In this document: positions 24,289 through 33,017 of the stretch, piece by piece
Numbering within the stretch: the first letter of the stretch is position 1
Layout of the letters: every line of letters starts with the position of its first letter
NCBI RefSeq assembly: GCF_003610235.1
Contig: NZ_RAPR01000001.1
Span: forward strand, 4,278,001-4,342,000
Length of the DNA stretch: 64,000 bases
DNA from: Catellatospora citrea
GTDB lineage: Bacteria > Actinomycetota > Actinomycetes > Mycobacteriales > Micromonosporaceae
Direction: 5' to 3'
Made by a program: the position numbers and the translations under genes
Notes under the pieces: model-generated
What the model saw: the letters and a program-made list of their open reading frames with translations, nothing else
What the model was told of the DNA's origin: nothing
The model's database searches: none

Positions 24289-25530
24289 TTACTTCTCGTT
24301 GTTGACGACCTCAGGATGCAGAAATACGAAGTTGCCCAGTTTGTCATTCTTCGCGGCGCGGAACATGTCCTTGGTCGTCTTGTCGAGGCCCTCGCCCTGG
24401 TACTCGCCGTTGACCATCACGCTCTCGTAGGTGCCCGCATTGGTCTTGAGCAGCACGAGGTCGGTGCCCGCCAGGTCCTTCATGGTGAACAGGAAGTCGG
24501 TGACGCCCATCCCCTGGGGCAGGCTGAGCAGCATGGACTTGCCCACCGCGGAGATCAGCTCGTTGACCTTGCCGAAGTCGGTCAGCACGCCGACGGAACC
24601 GGCCTTCTTCGCCATCGCCTTGATCAGCTGCTGCTGGTGGCGCTGGCGGCCGTAGTCACCGGAGTCGTCCGGCAGGTAACGCTGGCGCGCGTAGTCCAGG
24701 GCCTGCCAGCCCGCCATCTCCGAGCAGCCCGGCTGGTGCAGGAACCGCGGGTTGCCGGTGCGGCGGGCGTAGCTGTTCGCCTCGTGGTCGTCCGCGATGC
24801 CGCCGATGTACTTCGGCTGACCCTTGACGACGAAGTGGTGAATCGACTTGGTCGGCGCTTCCACGCACATGGGCACCGTGCCCAGCGCGTCGATGAACGT
24901 CTTGAAGCCGCCGAAGTCGATGACCGCCGCCGCCTCGAACGTCATGCCGCCGGTCAGCTTGCTGATGGCCTTGGCCGCCGACTTCAGCCCGCCCCGCCAG
25001 TCACCCTTGCTGCCCAGCCCGTTCGTGAACGCGCCGTTGATGCGCTGGTCGGTGCCGGGGACGTCCGTGTCGCGCGGCACCGACATCAGGTACGCCTGGT
25101 CGTGGTTCTGCGACACGTGCAGGATCAGGATGGTGTCGGAGCGGGCGTTCGTCGCCTCCTGGCCCTCGCGCGTGTCGATGCCCAGCAGCAGGATGTTGAA
25201 GGCCCCGACGAACGCCTTGCCTGTCGGCGCGGCGGGCTCGGCCGAGGCCTCCGGGTCCACGAGGTCGTCGCTGCGGGACACCTGGATGCTGCTCTCGAGG
25301 TTGCCGACGACCGACTTGACCCCGATGATCGCCGTCCCGGAGGTCATCATCAGCAGCGCGCCGAACGTGATCGCCAGCTTGGCCGCCAGTGGTGCGCGGG
25401 TTCGCTTCTCGCGTTCGCGGGTCTCGGCAGCGGGCGGGTCCGCGTCGTCACCCTGCTCGGGGGCCGGTGCGGGGTCCTGCTGCGGAATCGTGCCGTGCTG
25501 CTCGTCGGTGTCGAGCGTCGATGTGGCCAC
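24289..25530 (-). CDS. LCP family ligase 2
   Basis: The 413-residue paralogue has a Glu/Pro-rich cytoplasmic tail, a transmembrane helix (LAITFGALLMMTSGTAIIGV), and the LCP motifs LLLGIDTREG, ARSDTILILHV, MSVPRDTDVPGTDQRINGA, ALDYARQR and DYGRQRHQQQLIKAMAKKAG. It has an insertion around FVVKGQPKYIGGIADDHEAN that the third LCP protein shares but the first lacks. It ends NFVFLHPEVVNNEK. Similarity to LCP 3 (helix, insertion, LAGTDLVLLKTNAG) points to a local duplication. A 75-base gap separates it from LCP 1. Confidence 0.93.
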   Translation of the reverse strand: MATSTLDTDEQHGTIPQQDPAPAPEQGDDADPPAAETREREKRTRAPLAAKLAITFGALLMMTSGTAIIGVKSVVGNLESSIQVSRSDDLVDPEASAEPAAPTGKAFVGAFNILLLGIDTREGQEATNARSDTILILHVSQNHDQAYLMSVPRDTDVPGTDQRINGAFTNGLGSKGDWRGGLKSAAKAISKLTGGMTFEAAAVIDFGGFKTFIDALGTVPMCVEAPTKSIHHFVVKGQPKYIGGIADDHEANSYARRTGNPRFLHQPGCSEMAGWQALDYARQRYLPDDSGDYGRQRHQQQLIKAMAKKAGSVGVLTDFGKVNELISAVGKSMLLSLPQGMGVTDFLFTMKDLAGTDLVLLKTNAGTYESVMVNGEYQGEGLDKTTKDMFRAAKNDKLGNFVFLHPEVVNNEK

Positions 25531-25581
25531 GTGGCTTTCCAGGTCCGGTGCGTCGTGTCGGTCGCCGTGGTGGGGGCGCGG

Positions 25582-26862
25582 TCACTTCTCCCTGTTCACG
25601 AACTCGGGGTTCAGCAGCGTGAACTGCCCCAGGGTGTCGTTCTTGGCGGCCCGGAACATCTGCATCGTGCTGGAGCTGATCGCCTCACCGCCGCTGCCCG
25701 AGCTGTTGTACCAACCCGCGTTCGTCTTCAGCAGCACGAGGTCGGCCCCGGCCAGATCCTTCAGGGAGAACATGAAGTCGATCAGCGGCACCCCGTGCGT
25801 GTCCAGGATCATGGATTCGCCGACGGCCTTCATCAGGGCGTTGATCTTGTCGAGGTCGGTGAGCACACCGCTCGAGCCGGCCTTCTTCGCCATCGCCTTG
25901 ATCAGCTGCTGCTGGTGGCGCTGGCGGCCGTAGTCGCCGTCGTCGAGGGACTTGCGGATGCGCGAGTAGTCCAGGGCCTCCCAGCCCGGCTTCTCCCGGC
26001 AGCCCTTCTTGTGCACGTACTCCTTGCCGATCAGGCCGAGTCGGTGCTCCACCGACTTGTTGTCGCTGCCCGAGCCCGCGACATACTTCGGCTTGCCGTC
26101 GATCATGAAGTAGTGGCTGGACTTGGTGTCTTCCTCGACGCAGACGTTCACCGTGCCCAGGGCATCGATGATCTTCTTGAAGCCGCCGAAGTCGATGACG
26201 GCCGCGCCGTCGAAGGTGACGCCGGTCAGCTTGGTGACCGTCCTCGCGGTCAGGGCCAGCCCACCGGCGCGGCCGCCACCGTTCTGCGCGCCGAAGTAGA
26301 AGGCCGCGTTGATCTTGTCGCTGCCGCCGCCGTACTTGGTCTTCGGGTTGCTCGGGATGTCGACCTGGGTGTCACGCGGGATCGACATCAGGTAGGCCTG
26401 GTCGTGCGTGGCCGGGATGTGCAGCAGCAGGACGGTGTCCGCGCGGGCGTTGTCCACGTCCTGGGTGGCACGCGTGTCGATGCCGAGCAGCAGCATGTCG
26501 ATCGGGCCCTTGAGGTCGTTGCCCGCCGGGCCGGCGTCGACCTTGCCCGCGTCGCCCAGGACGTCGACGACCGAGACGTTCTCCGTGAGGTTGCCCTCGA
26601 ACGACTTGACGCCGACGATCGCGCCGCCGGCCACCATCATCAGCAGGGCGCCGAAGGTCAGCGTCAGCTTCGCCCAGAGCGGGGCGGCGCGCTTCGCCTT
26701 CTTCCGGCCCTTGCCCTTGGCCTTGCCCTTGCTCAGGGAGTGCCCGGTCTTTCGGCCGGCGGGCTCGTCGTAGGCGTCCGCATAGGGGTCCGCGGACTGT
26801 CGGCGACTCCGCTGGCTCGGCACGGTGTTGTTCGCACCGCCTCGCCGCTGCTTGTTCGCCAC
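25582..26862 (-). CDS. LCP family ligase 3
   Basis: The 426-residue product has a very basic cytoplasmic tail (KGKAKGKGRKKAKRAAP), a transmembrane helix (LTLTFGALLMMVAGGAIVGV) nearly identical to that of LCP 2, and LLLGIDTRAT, ARADTVLLLHI, MSIPRDTQVDIP, SDKINAAFYFGAQ, ALDYSRIRKS and DYGRQRHQQQLIKAMAKKAG. It ends LNPEFVNREK. Note SRIR for the usual SRQR. The stop lies 51 bases before the LCP 2 start. It is probably a membrane-anchored wall-polymer transferase like its neighbours. Confidence 0.93.
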   Translation of the reverse strand: MANKQRRGGANNTVPSQRSRRQSADPYADAYDEPAGRKTGHSLSKGKAKGKGRKKAKRAAPLWAKLTLTFGALLMMVAGGAIVGVKSFEGNLTENVSVVDVLGDAGKVDAGPAGNDLKGPIDMLLLGIDTRATQDVDNARADTVLLLHIPATHDQAYLMSIPRDTQVDIPSNPKTKYGGGSDKINAAFYFGAQNGGGRAGGLALTARTVTKLTGVTFDGAAVIDFGGFKKIIDALGTVNVCVEEDTKSSHYFMIDGKPKYVAGSGSDNKSVEHRLGLIGKEYVHKKGCREKPGWEALDYSRIRKSLDDGDYGRQRHQQQLIKAMAKKAGSSGVLTDLDKINALMKAVGESMILDTHGVPLIDFMFSLKDLAGADLVLLKTNAGWYNSSGSGGEAISSSTMQMFRAAKNDTLGQFTLLNPEFVNREK

Positions 26863-26893
26863 GCGTCCCCCCGGGGGTCTGGTGAGTCGTAGA

Positions 26894-26969
26894 CCGAGCC
26901 ACTGTAATGGCTCGGCCTGCGAAACCGCGAGGACGCATAGACCAAATCGGATGGATTTAGACCGATTTG
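26894..26969 (-). terminator. two hairpins between LCP 4 and LCP 3
   Basis: CAAATCGG (26943-26950) pairs with 26962-26969, and CCGAGCCA (26894-26901) pairs with TGGCTCGG (26908-26915). Both lie in the unusually AT-rich gap after the LCP 4 stop and before the LCP 3 start. The first is placed as a terminator for LCP 4; the second could be an operator or leader hairpin for LCP 3. Confidence 0.5.
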
Positions 26970-26985
26970 TGAGTAATTTTCGTTG

Positions 26986-28470
26986 CTAGTTATTGACAGA
27001 CGGCGACGGCGGCGGGCTGACGTTGGCCTCGTACCACTGCTTCATGGCGTCCTTGCCGACCGCCTCGTACAGGGCGATGGCCTTCTCCTTGTCGGAGACG
27101 ACCACGCTCTCCCCGCCGACCATCTGGCTGCCCTTGTGCGGGCTGGTCATGAAGATCAGGTCGTCGCTGCGGATGCCGCGGAACTGGATCGCCATGTCGA
27201 TCAGCTTGAACTCCTGGTCGACCGTGACCGCGTTGGTGACCGCTCCGAGGAAGTCGTTGAGCTTGCCCGGGCTGGTCAGGATGCCGCCGCTGGCGGCCTT
27301 GTCCAGCAGGGCCTTGAGCAGCTGCTGCTGGTGCCGCATGCGGGCGAAGTCGCCGTCGGGGAACTGCTTGCGCTGGCGCGCGTAGTCCAGCGCCTCCGCG
27401 CCGTTGAGGTGCATGGTGCCCTTGGTGAAGGTGCGCTTGGGCTTGTGGATCGAGGTGATGGTCTTCTCGATCTTCATGTCCACGCCGCCGACCGCGTCGA
27501 CCACCTCGGTGAAGCCGCCGAAGTCGATCAGCATCACGTGGTCCATCCGCACCGACGAGTAGCACTCGACCGTCTTCACCAGCAGCGGCATGCCGCCGAA
27601 GGCGTAGGCGGCGTTCAGCTTCGCCTTGCGGGTGCCGCAGTCGGTCGCGGACGCGTCCTTCGGGATGTAGACGTGCAGGTCCCGAGGCAGCGAGATGAGG
27701 TAGGCCCGGTCCTGGGAGGACGGGATGTGCATGATGATCATGGTGTCGGTGCGCCACTGCCCGCCCTGGTCGGTGGGCGCGTCCGGGTCTCGCGAGTCGC
27801 TGCCCACCAGCAGGATGTTCTGGCTGCCGTTGACTTTCTCCGGCCGGCCGCCGGTGAGCGCCGAGAAGGGGTCGGTGCGGGCCAGGTCGCCCTCGACGCT
27901 CTTGGCGTAGAGCCACGCGCCGCCCAGGCCGAGCCCGCCGCACAGCGCGAGCGCGATCACGGCCACCAGCGCGATCCGGCCCCACTTGGGCTGGATCTTC
28001 TTCTTGGCGGCGCCGTACGTGTTGCCGGCGCCCGCCACCGGCACCCGTGCCGAGCTCGCACCGCGTCCGCGCGACGAGGCGGACGACGGTCGCGCCGAGC
28101 CCGACGGTCCGGTCGGCACCGCGGCCCGCCCGCTCGTGGCCCGTGCGGCGGAACCGCGGCTCGCCGCCTTGTCGTCCGCCGCCTTGTCGTCCGCGGCCTT
28201 GGCATCCGACGAGCCGCCGGAGGCGGCACGGCCGTAGACGCGCGCGGGCGGTTTGCCCTTGTCGCCCGATGACCCGCCGACCGAGCGATACGGCCCGGTG
28301 GGGAGGTTGGCGAAGCCGCCCGGGGGTGGCGTCACCGAGGCACGGCCGACCGACGCCCGGCCGGTCGGGCGCTGTGGGGGCTTGGCCTGCGGCGTCGAGG
28401 ACGCATCCTCGGCACCGCCGTCCCCAGCCTGGGGGGTGGCCTCGGGTTCGTCAGGCGTCTGCTGGGACAT
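26986..28470 (-). CDS. LCP family ligase 4 with long cytoplasmic tail
   Basis: The 494-residue product has an unusually long N-terminal tail (about 150 residues) rich in Pro, Ala, Ser and Arg, including an ADDKAADDKAA repeat. A transmembrane helix (GRIALVAVIALALCGGLGLG) and an LCP domain follow: NILLVGSDSRD, RTDTMIIMHI, SLPRDLHVYIP, ALDYARQR and FARMRHQQQLLKAL. It lacks the HPE-VN ending of its neighbours and ends in Pro/Ser residues. ATG 28470 is chosen. The tail may be a site of kinase or scaffold interaction (inference). Confidence 0.92.
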   Translation of the reverse strand: MSQQTPDEPEATPQAGDGGAEDASSTPQAKPPQRPTGRASVGRASVTPPPGGFANLPTGPYRSVGGSSGDKGKPPARVYGRAASGGSSDAKAADDKAADDKAASRGSAARATSGRAAVPTGPSGSARPSSASSRGRGASSARVPVAGAGNTYGAAKKKIQPKWGRIALVAVIALALCGGLGLGGAWLYAKSVEGDLARTDPFSALTGGRPEKVNGSQNILLVGSDSRDPDAPTDQGGQWRTDTMIIMHIPSSQDRAYLISLPRDLHVYIPKDASATDCGTRKAKLNAAYAFGGMPLLVKTVECYSSVRMDHVMLIDFGGFTEVVDAVGGVDMKIEKTITSIHKPKRTFTKGTMHLNGAEALDYARQRKQFPDGDFARMRHQQQLLKALLDKAASGGILTSPGKLNDFLGAVTNAVTVDQEFKLIDMAIQFRGIRSDDLIFMTSPHKGSQMVGGESVVVSDKEKAIALYEAVGKDAMKQWYEANVSPPPSPSVNN

Positions 28471-28565
28471 GAGAACCAGCCTACGAGGCGTCTGCGACAA
28501 CCCCTGGGTACGCGATGATCGTGGCGCGGCAGGTCACAGGCCGGTTGCCCGGTGAACCGCCTTGA

Positions 28566-29066
28566 TCACGACAGTGTCGTGTACCTGCCACGGTGGTGCA
28601 GCAGCGGCGGCACGGCGTCACCGAGCGTGATCTCCACCAGGCTCGCCTCGACCAGCAGACCCCAGCCGAACGGCCGGGAGCCGTCGAGCCGGCAGCCGGC
28701 CCAGGTCCCCGTGCCCGCCGGGATCGGCCCGTACGGCGTCTGCGTCCAGGCGTCCTGCTTGAACAGGCCGCCCGGGGCGGGCATCAGCCCGGCGAACCGG
28801 TCGGCCAGCTGCCGGTGCGGCTCCCCCAGCGGCGTCACCGCGAACACGCCCGCCCGCTTGATCGCCGGCCACAGCTCCGACTCGTCGTCGACGATGCCCA
28901 GCAGTCGTCCCGGGTCGCCGTCGGCCACCAGCGTCGACGACACCGTCAGCCCGGCCGGCCCCGGCGCGGTCCACAGGCACACCGTCATACCGAAACGACC
29001 CCGCAGCCGGCGCACGTTGCTGCGCGCCGACTCCGGGGTCGCGAACGGATCAGTGTCATGGATCAT
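28566..29066 (-). CDS. flavin reductase family protein
   Basis: The 166-residue protein has the split-barrel FMN-binding pattern of short-chain flavin reductases: LRGRFGMTVCLWTAPGPAGLTVSS, LGIVDDESELWPAIKRAGVFAV, and a C-terminal VEASLVEITLGD. Such enzymes supply reduced flavin or bind FMN for redox reactions. ATG 29066 has GAGGAG nine bases upstream. It follows the dehydrogenase E2 gene on the same strand after 91 bases; any functional link is uncertain. Confidence 0.8.
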   Translation of the reverse strand: MIHDTDPFATPESARSNVRRLRGRFGMTVCLWTAPGPAGLTVSSTLVADGDPGRLLGIVDDESELWPAIKRAGVFAVTPLGEPHRQLADRFAGLMPAPGGLFKQDAWTQTPYGPIPAGTGTWAGCRLDGSRPFGWGLLVEASLVEITLGDAVPPLLHHRGRYTTLS

Positions 29067-29157
29067 GACGTATGGCTCCTCAGGACGATCTCGCACGGAC
29101 CGGTTCCGGCACGGGTGCGCCGTGCCCGCGGTCCCCGCGAGATCGTCCCATCAGAGA

Positions 29158-30564
29158 TCAGGTCCAGGCGAGGAACATCGCCTCGGGGTCGGCGAGGAAG
29201 GCTCCGATGTCCCGCAGGAACTTCGAGCCCAGCTCGCCGTCGATGATGCGGTGGTCGAACGACAGGCCGAGCGTGGTCACCTGGCGCAGCTTGACCTTGC
29301 CCTTGTGCGCCCACGGGGTCTCCCGCACCGCGCCGAAGGCCAGGATCGCGGCCTCGCCCGGGGGCAGGATCGGGGTGCCGGTGTCCACGCCGAACACGCC
29401 CACGTTGGTGATCGTGAACGTGCCGCCGGACATCGCCGACGGCGGCGTCTTGCCCGACTTGGCCGTCGCCACCAGGTCGGTCATCGCGTCGGCCAGCTCC
29501 CGCAGGGATAGCCGTCCCGCGTCGGCGATGTTCGGCACGATGAGGCCGCGCTCGGTGGCCGCGGCGATGCCCAGGTTGACGTAGTCCTTGACCACGATCT
29601 CCTGCGCCGCCTCGTCCCATGACGAGTTGACCATCGGGTGGCGCCTGGCGGCCAGCAGCACCGCCTTGGCGACCAGCAGCAGCGGCGAGACGCGCACGTC
29701 GCGCCACTCCCGGTCGGCCTTCAGCCGCTCCAGCGCCTTCATCGACCGCGTCATGTCGACCGTCAGGAACTCGGTGACGTGCGGAGCCGTGAAGGCCGAG
29801 GCGACCATGTTGGCCGCGGTGAGCTTGCGTACCCCCTTGATGGGGATGCGGGTCTCGCGCGCACCGGGCGTGATGACCACCCGCGTGCTCGGCGCGGCGG
29901 CCGGGGCCGCCAGCGCGGCCTGCACGTCGTCCCGGGTGATCGAGCCCTGCGGGCCGGTGCCCGTCAGCGTGGACAGGTCCACGCCGAGGGTGCGGGCCAG
30001 CATCCGGACCGGCGGCTTGGCCAGCACGCCGTGCCCGTTAGCGGCCGGAGCCGCCGGGGCGACGGCGACGGGAGCCGCCGGGGCGGGCACGGCCGGAGCC
30101 GGGGCGGCCGCCACCGGCGCAGCGGCCACGGGGGCCGGCGCGGCGGGCGCGTCCTTGCGGGCGCGGCGCTTGGCGGCGGTGACCCGCGGGCCGTAGCCGA
30201 CCAGCACCGCGGTGCGGCCGGACGCGGTGGTCTCGCCGATCAGCCCGCCGGTCGCCTCCGCGGCCTTCTCGGCCTGCGCGGCAGCACCCTGGGACATGTC
30301 GTCGGCGACCGGCGCGGACGGGCCGCCGGTGTCGATCGAGATGATCGGGGAGCCGACCTCGACCACCGTGCCCTCGGGCACGAAGATCTTGACGACGGTG
30401 CCGGCCCACTTCGCCGGGATCTCGACCGCGGCCTTGGCGGTCTCCACCTCGACGATGGGCTGGTTCAGCTCGATGACGTCGCCCTCGGCGACGAGCCACT
30501 TGAGGATCTCGCCCTCGGTGAGACCCTCACCGAGGTCGGGCAGGGGGAACTGGTTGATCGCCAT
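29158..30564 (-). CDS. bkdC: dihydrolipoamide acyltransferase E2 (branched-chain 2-oxoacid dehydrogenase type)
   Basis: E2 forms the core of a 2-oxoacid dehydrogenase complex and moves the acyl group from lipoyl to CoA. The 468-residue protein has one lipoyl domain with the modified Lys in VEVETAKAAVEIP (about residue 45), an Ala/Pro-rich linker, a peripheral-subunit-binding domain (PPVRMLARTLGVDLSTLTGTG), and the catalytic domain ending in the active-site motif LGLSFDHRIIDG. The adjacent E1 genes favour a branched-chain enzyme, but a pyruvate dehydrogenase cannot be excluded. No E3 gene is nearby. Confidence 0.93.
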   Translation of the reverse strand: MAINQFPLPDLGEGLTEGEILKWLVAEGDVIELNQPIVEVETAKAAVEIPAKWAGTVVKIFVPEGTVVEVGSPIISIDTGGPSAPVADDMSQGAAAQAEKAAEATGGLIGETTASGRTAVLVGYGPRVTAAKRRARKDAPAAPAPVAAAPVAAAPAPAVPAPAAPVAVAPAAPAANGHGVLAKPPVRMLARTLGVDLSTLTGTGPQGSITRDDVQAALAAPAAAPSTRVVITPGARETRIPIKGVRKLTAANMVASAFTAPHVTEFLTVDMTRSMKALERLKADREWRDVRVSPLLLVAKAVLLAARRHPMVNSSWDEAAQEIVVKDYVNLGIAAATERGLIVPNIADAGRLSLRELADAMTDLVATAKSGKTPPSAMSGGTFTITNVGVFGVDTGTPILPPGEAAILAFGAVRETPWAHKGKVKLRQVTTLGLSFDHRIIDGELGSKFLRDIGAFLADPEAMFLAWT

Positions 30565-30576
30565 GTGTCAGCCCCC

Positions 30577-31560
30577 TCAGAACCCGAAGGAACGGTCGAC
30601 GGCCTCGAGCACGCGGTCCAGGTCGGGCAGGAACTCCTCCTCCACCCGGGAGGCCGGGTAGGGGATGTCGTAGCCGGTGACCCGCAGCACCGGGGCCTCC
30701 AGGGAGTAGAAGCACTCCTCGGAGATCCGGGCCGCGACCTCGGCGCCCAGGCCGATGTTGCCGGGGGCCTCGTGCACGACCACGGCGCGGCCGGTCTTGC
30801 GGACCGACTCGAACACCGGGGCCATGTCCAGCGGGGAGAGCGTGCGCAGGTCGATGACCTCCAGGTTGCGCCCGTCCTCGGCCGCCGCGGTCGCGGCGTC
30901 CAGGCAGGTGCGCACCATCGGGCCGTAGGCCAGCAGCGTCGCGTCGGTGCCGGAGCGCAGCACCCGCGAGCTGTGCAGCGGGTACGCCGAGGACAGCGGC
31001 GCGGCCGTGTCGACCTCGCCCTTCTCCCAGTAGCGCCGCTTGGGCTCGAAGAAGATGATCGGGTCGTCGCTGGCGATGGCCTGCTGGATCATCCAGTACG
31101 CGTCGGACGGGTTGCTGCACGCCACGACCTTGAGACCGGCCGTGTGCGAGAAGTACGCCTCGGGCGACTCGGAGTGGTGCTCGACCGCGCCGATGCCGCC
31201 GCCGAACGGGATCCGGATGACCATGGGCAGGCTGACCTTGCCCCGGGACCGGTAGTGGAACTTCGCCACCTGGCACACGATCTGGTCGTACGCCGGGTAC
31301 ACGAAGCCGTCGAACTGGATCTCGACGACCGGGCGGTAGCCGCGCAGCGCCAGGCCGATCGCGGTGCCGACGATGCCGGCCTCGGCCAGCGGGGTGTCGA
31401 TGACGCGCTCGTCGCCGAAGTCCTTCTGCAGGCCGTCGGTGATGCGGAAGACGCCGCCGAGCTTGCCGACGTCCTCGCCCATGATGAGGACCTTGCTGTC
31501 GTCCTCCATCGCGCGGCGCAGGCCCAGGTTGAGCGACTTGCCGAGGGTAAGCGTCTCCAT
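30577..31560 (-). CDS. bkdB: 2-oxoacid dehydrogenase E1 beta subunit
   Basis: E1 beta pairs with E1 alpha to decarboxylate the oxoacid using thiamine diphosphate. The 327-residue product starts METLTLGKSLNLGLRRAMED and contains VLIMGEDVGKLGGVFR, DTPLAEAGIVGTAIGLALRG and FGGGIGAVEHHSES, typical of the family. ATG 31560 lies two bases from the E1 alpha stop, and the E2 start comes 12 bases after its own stop, so the three form one tight operon. Confidence 0.93.
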   Translation of the reverse strand: METLTLGKSLNLGLRRAMEDDSKVLIMGEDVGKLGGVFRITDGLQKDFGDERVIDTPLAEAGIVGTAIGLALRGYRPVVEIQFDGFVYPAYDQIVCQVAKFHYRSRGKVSLPMVIRIPFGGGIGAVEHHSESPEAYFSHTAGLKVVACSNPSDAYWMIQQAIASDDPIIFFEPKRRYWEKGEVDTAAPLSSAYPLHSSRVLRSGTDATLLAYGPMVRTCLDAATAAAEDGRNLEVIDLRTLSPLDMAPVFESVRKTGRAVVVHEAPGNIGLGAEVAARISEECFYSLEAPVLRVTGYDIPYPASRVEEEFLPDLDRVLEAVDRSFGF

Positions 31561-31562
31561 GA

Positions 31563-32705
31563 TCAGTGGCTCCCCTCGAACGAGGCGTGGTAGGACTCGA
31601 ACTCGGCGCGCTGCTTGTCGATCAGCGGCGAACCGTTGGGGTAGACGTGGTCGAACATGGTCGCCGGGTCCGGGTCGGGCATCGACAGCACCCGCTCGCG
31701 CAGCGCCACGGCCTCGACCTTGGCCTGCTCGTCGACGGCGGCGAAGAACGCCTCGTCGGCGATGCCCTGCTTCTCCAGCAGCTTGCGCATGCGCACGATC
31801 GGGTCCTTGGCCTGCCACGCCTCGACCTCGCTGGCCACGCGGTAGCGGGTCGGGTCGTCGGAGGTGGTGTGCGCGCCCATCCGGTACGTGTACGCCTCGA
31901 TCAGGGTCGGGCCCTGACCGTGGCGGGCGTTGTCCAGCGCCGCGCGGGTCACCGCGTACGTCGCCAGCACGTCGTTGCCGTCGACGCGGATGCCGGGGAA
32001 GCCGAAGCCGGCCGCGCGCTGGTACAGCGGGATGCGGGTCTGGCGCTCCAGCGGCTCGGAGATCGCGTACTGGTTGTTCTGGCAGAAGAACACGATCGGC
32101 GCGTTGTACACGCTGCCGAAGATGAACGCCTCGTTGACGTCGCCCTGGCTGGTCGCGCCGTCGCCGAAGTAGGCTATGACGGCCTCGCTGGTCTCGTCGT
32201 CGTCGCCGACCTTGCCGTCCTTGACGATGCCCATGGCGTAGCCGGTCGCGTGCAGCGTCTGCGCGCCGATGACGATCGTGTACATGTTGAACCGGTGCGC
32301 CACCGGGTCCCAGCCGCCCTGGTCCACGCCGCGGAACAGGCCCAGCGGCATGATCGGGTCGATGTTGCGGCAGTACAGGACGCCGTGCTCCCGGTACGTC
32401 GGGAAGGCCATGTCCTGCTTGCGCAGCGCCCGGCCGGAACCGACCTGCGCCGCCTCCTGGCCCAGCAGACTGGCCCAGATGCCCAGCTCACCCTGCCGCT
32501 GCAGGGCGGTCGCCTCGGCGTCGAGCTTGCGCACCGTGACCAGGTCGCGGTACAGGCCGCGCAGCTCGTCATCGGTGAAGTCGACGGAGTAGTCGGGGTG
32601 TGAAACTCGCTCGCCCTCGGGGGTGAGGAGCTGTACGAACTCCGGCTCGGGGGGTCCCGAGCGCTTTCCTCCGCGGCGGGCTGCCGCGCGCTCGACCTTG
32701 GTCAT
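31563..32705 (-). CDS. bkdA: 2-oxoacid dehydrogenase E1 alpha subunit
   Basis: The 380-residue product carries the thiamine diphosphate site [18 protein letters not shown] with NNQYAIS. The segment [16 protein letters not shown] is the conserved phosphorylation-loop-like region. An N-terminal charged extension ([17 protein letters not shown]) precedes the catalytic domain. ATG 32705 has GGGAG at proper spacing. It is the first gene of the E1a-E1b-E2 operon, so its promoter lies in 32706-33017. Branched-chain specificity is inferred from resemblance to actinobacterial Bkd proteins. Confidence 0.93.
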   Translation of the reverse strand: MTKVERAAARRGGKRSGPPEPEFVQLLTPEGERVSHPDYSVDFTDDELRGLYRDLVTVRKLDAEATALQRQGELGIWASLLGQEAAQVGSGRALRKQDMAFPTYREHGVLYCRNIDPIMPLGLFRGVDQGGWDPVAHRFNMYTIVIGAQTLHATGYAMGIVKDGKVGDDDETSEAVIAYFGDGATSQGDVNEAFIFGSVYNAPIVFFCQNNQYAISEPLERQTRIPLYQRAAGFGFPGIRVDGNDVLATYAVTRAALDNARHGQGPTLIEAYTYRMGAHTTSDDPTRYRVASEVEAWQAKDPIVRMRKLLEKQGIADEAFFAAVDEQAKVEAVALRERVLSMPDPDPATMFDHVYPNGSPLIDKQRAEFESYHASFEGSH

Positions 32706-33017
32706 CCGTGTTCTCCCTGTCAGTGGTGCGTCGGCGACGGGGTGTGTCTGCCGCGCATCGGTGGCGCCACGTCGTGTCCCTCGTGGGGGCAGAAGACGCC
32801 TGGCTGCGGCAGTAGTGGACCGGAGTACGCGGTGACCACGGCCACGCTGCCGCCTGGCCCCCATACTGCCGTATCGGTGGCGGCAGTCACAGGCCGGGCA
32901 GGTGATATTGGCAACCGTCGGCGGAAAAACCTGGGTCCACGTATACCCCAAATACCCGGATCATGGCAGGGGTTGGGGCATTCTGGGCGAATTCCCCCGT
33001 GCCCTAGGAGCACTTCG
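32706..33017. other. divergent promoter region, bkd operon / collagen-like gene
   Basis: These 312 bases separate the bkd operon (leftward) from the collagen-like gene (rightward). No credible gene is present. ACTGCCG (32865-32871) and CGGCAGT (32881-32887) make a 7-base inverted repeat with a 9-base spacer, a candidate operator. A more AT-rich stretch (32900-32965) contains possible promoter elements for the rightward gene. Confidence 0.45.

Noticed and set aside
24115..26892. A 925-codon plus-strand open frame across the LCP genes
   Set aside because: The composition is shadow-like, with no motifs, and the minus-strand LCP proteins are certain.
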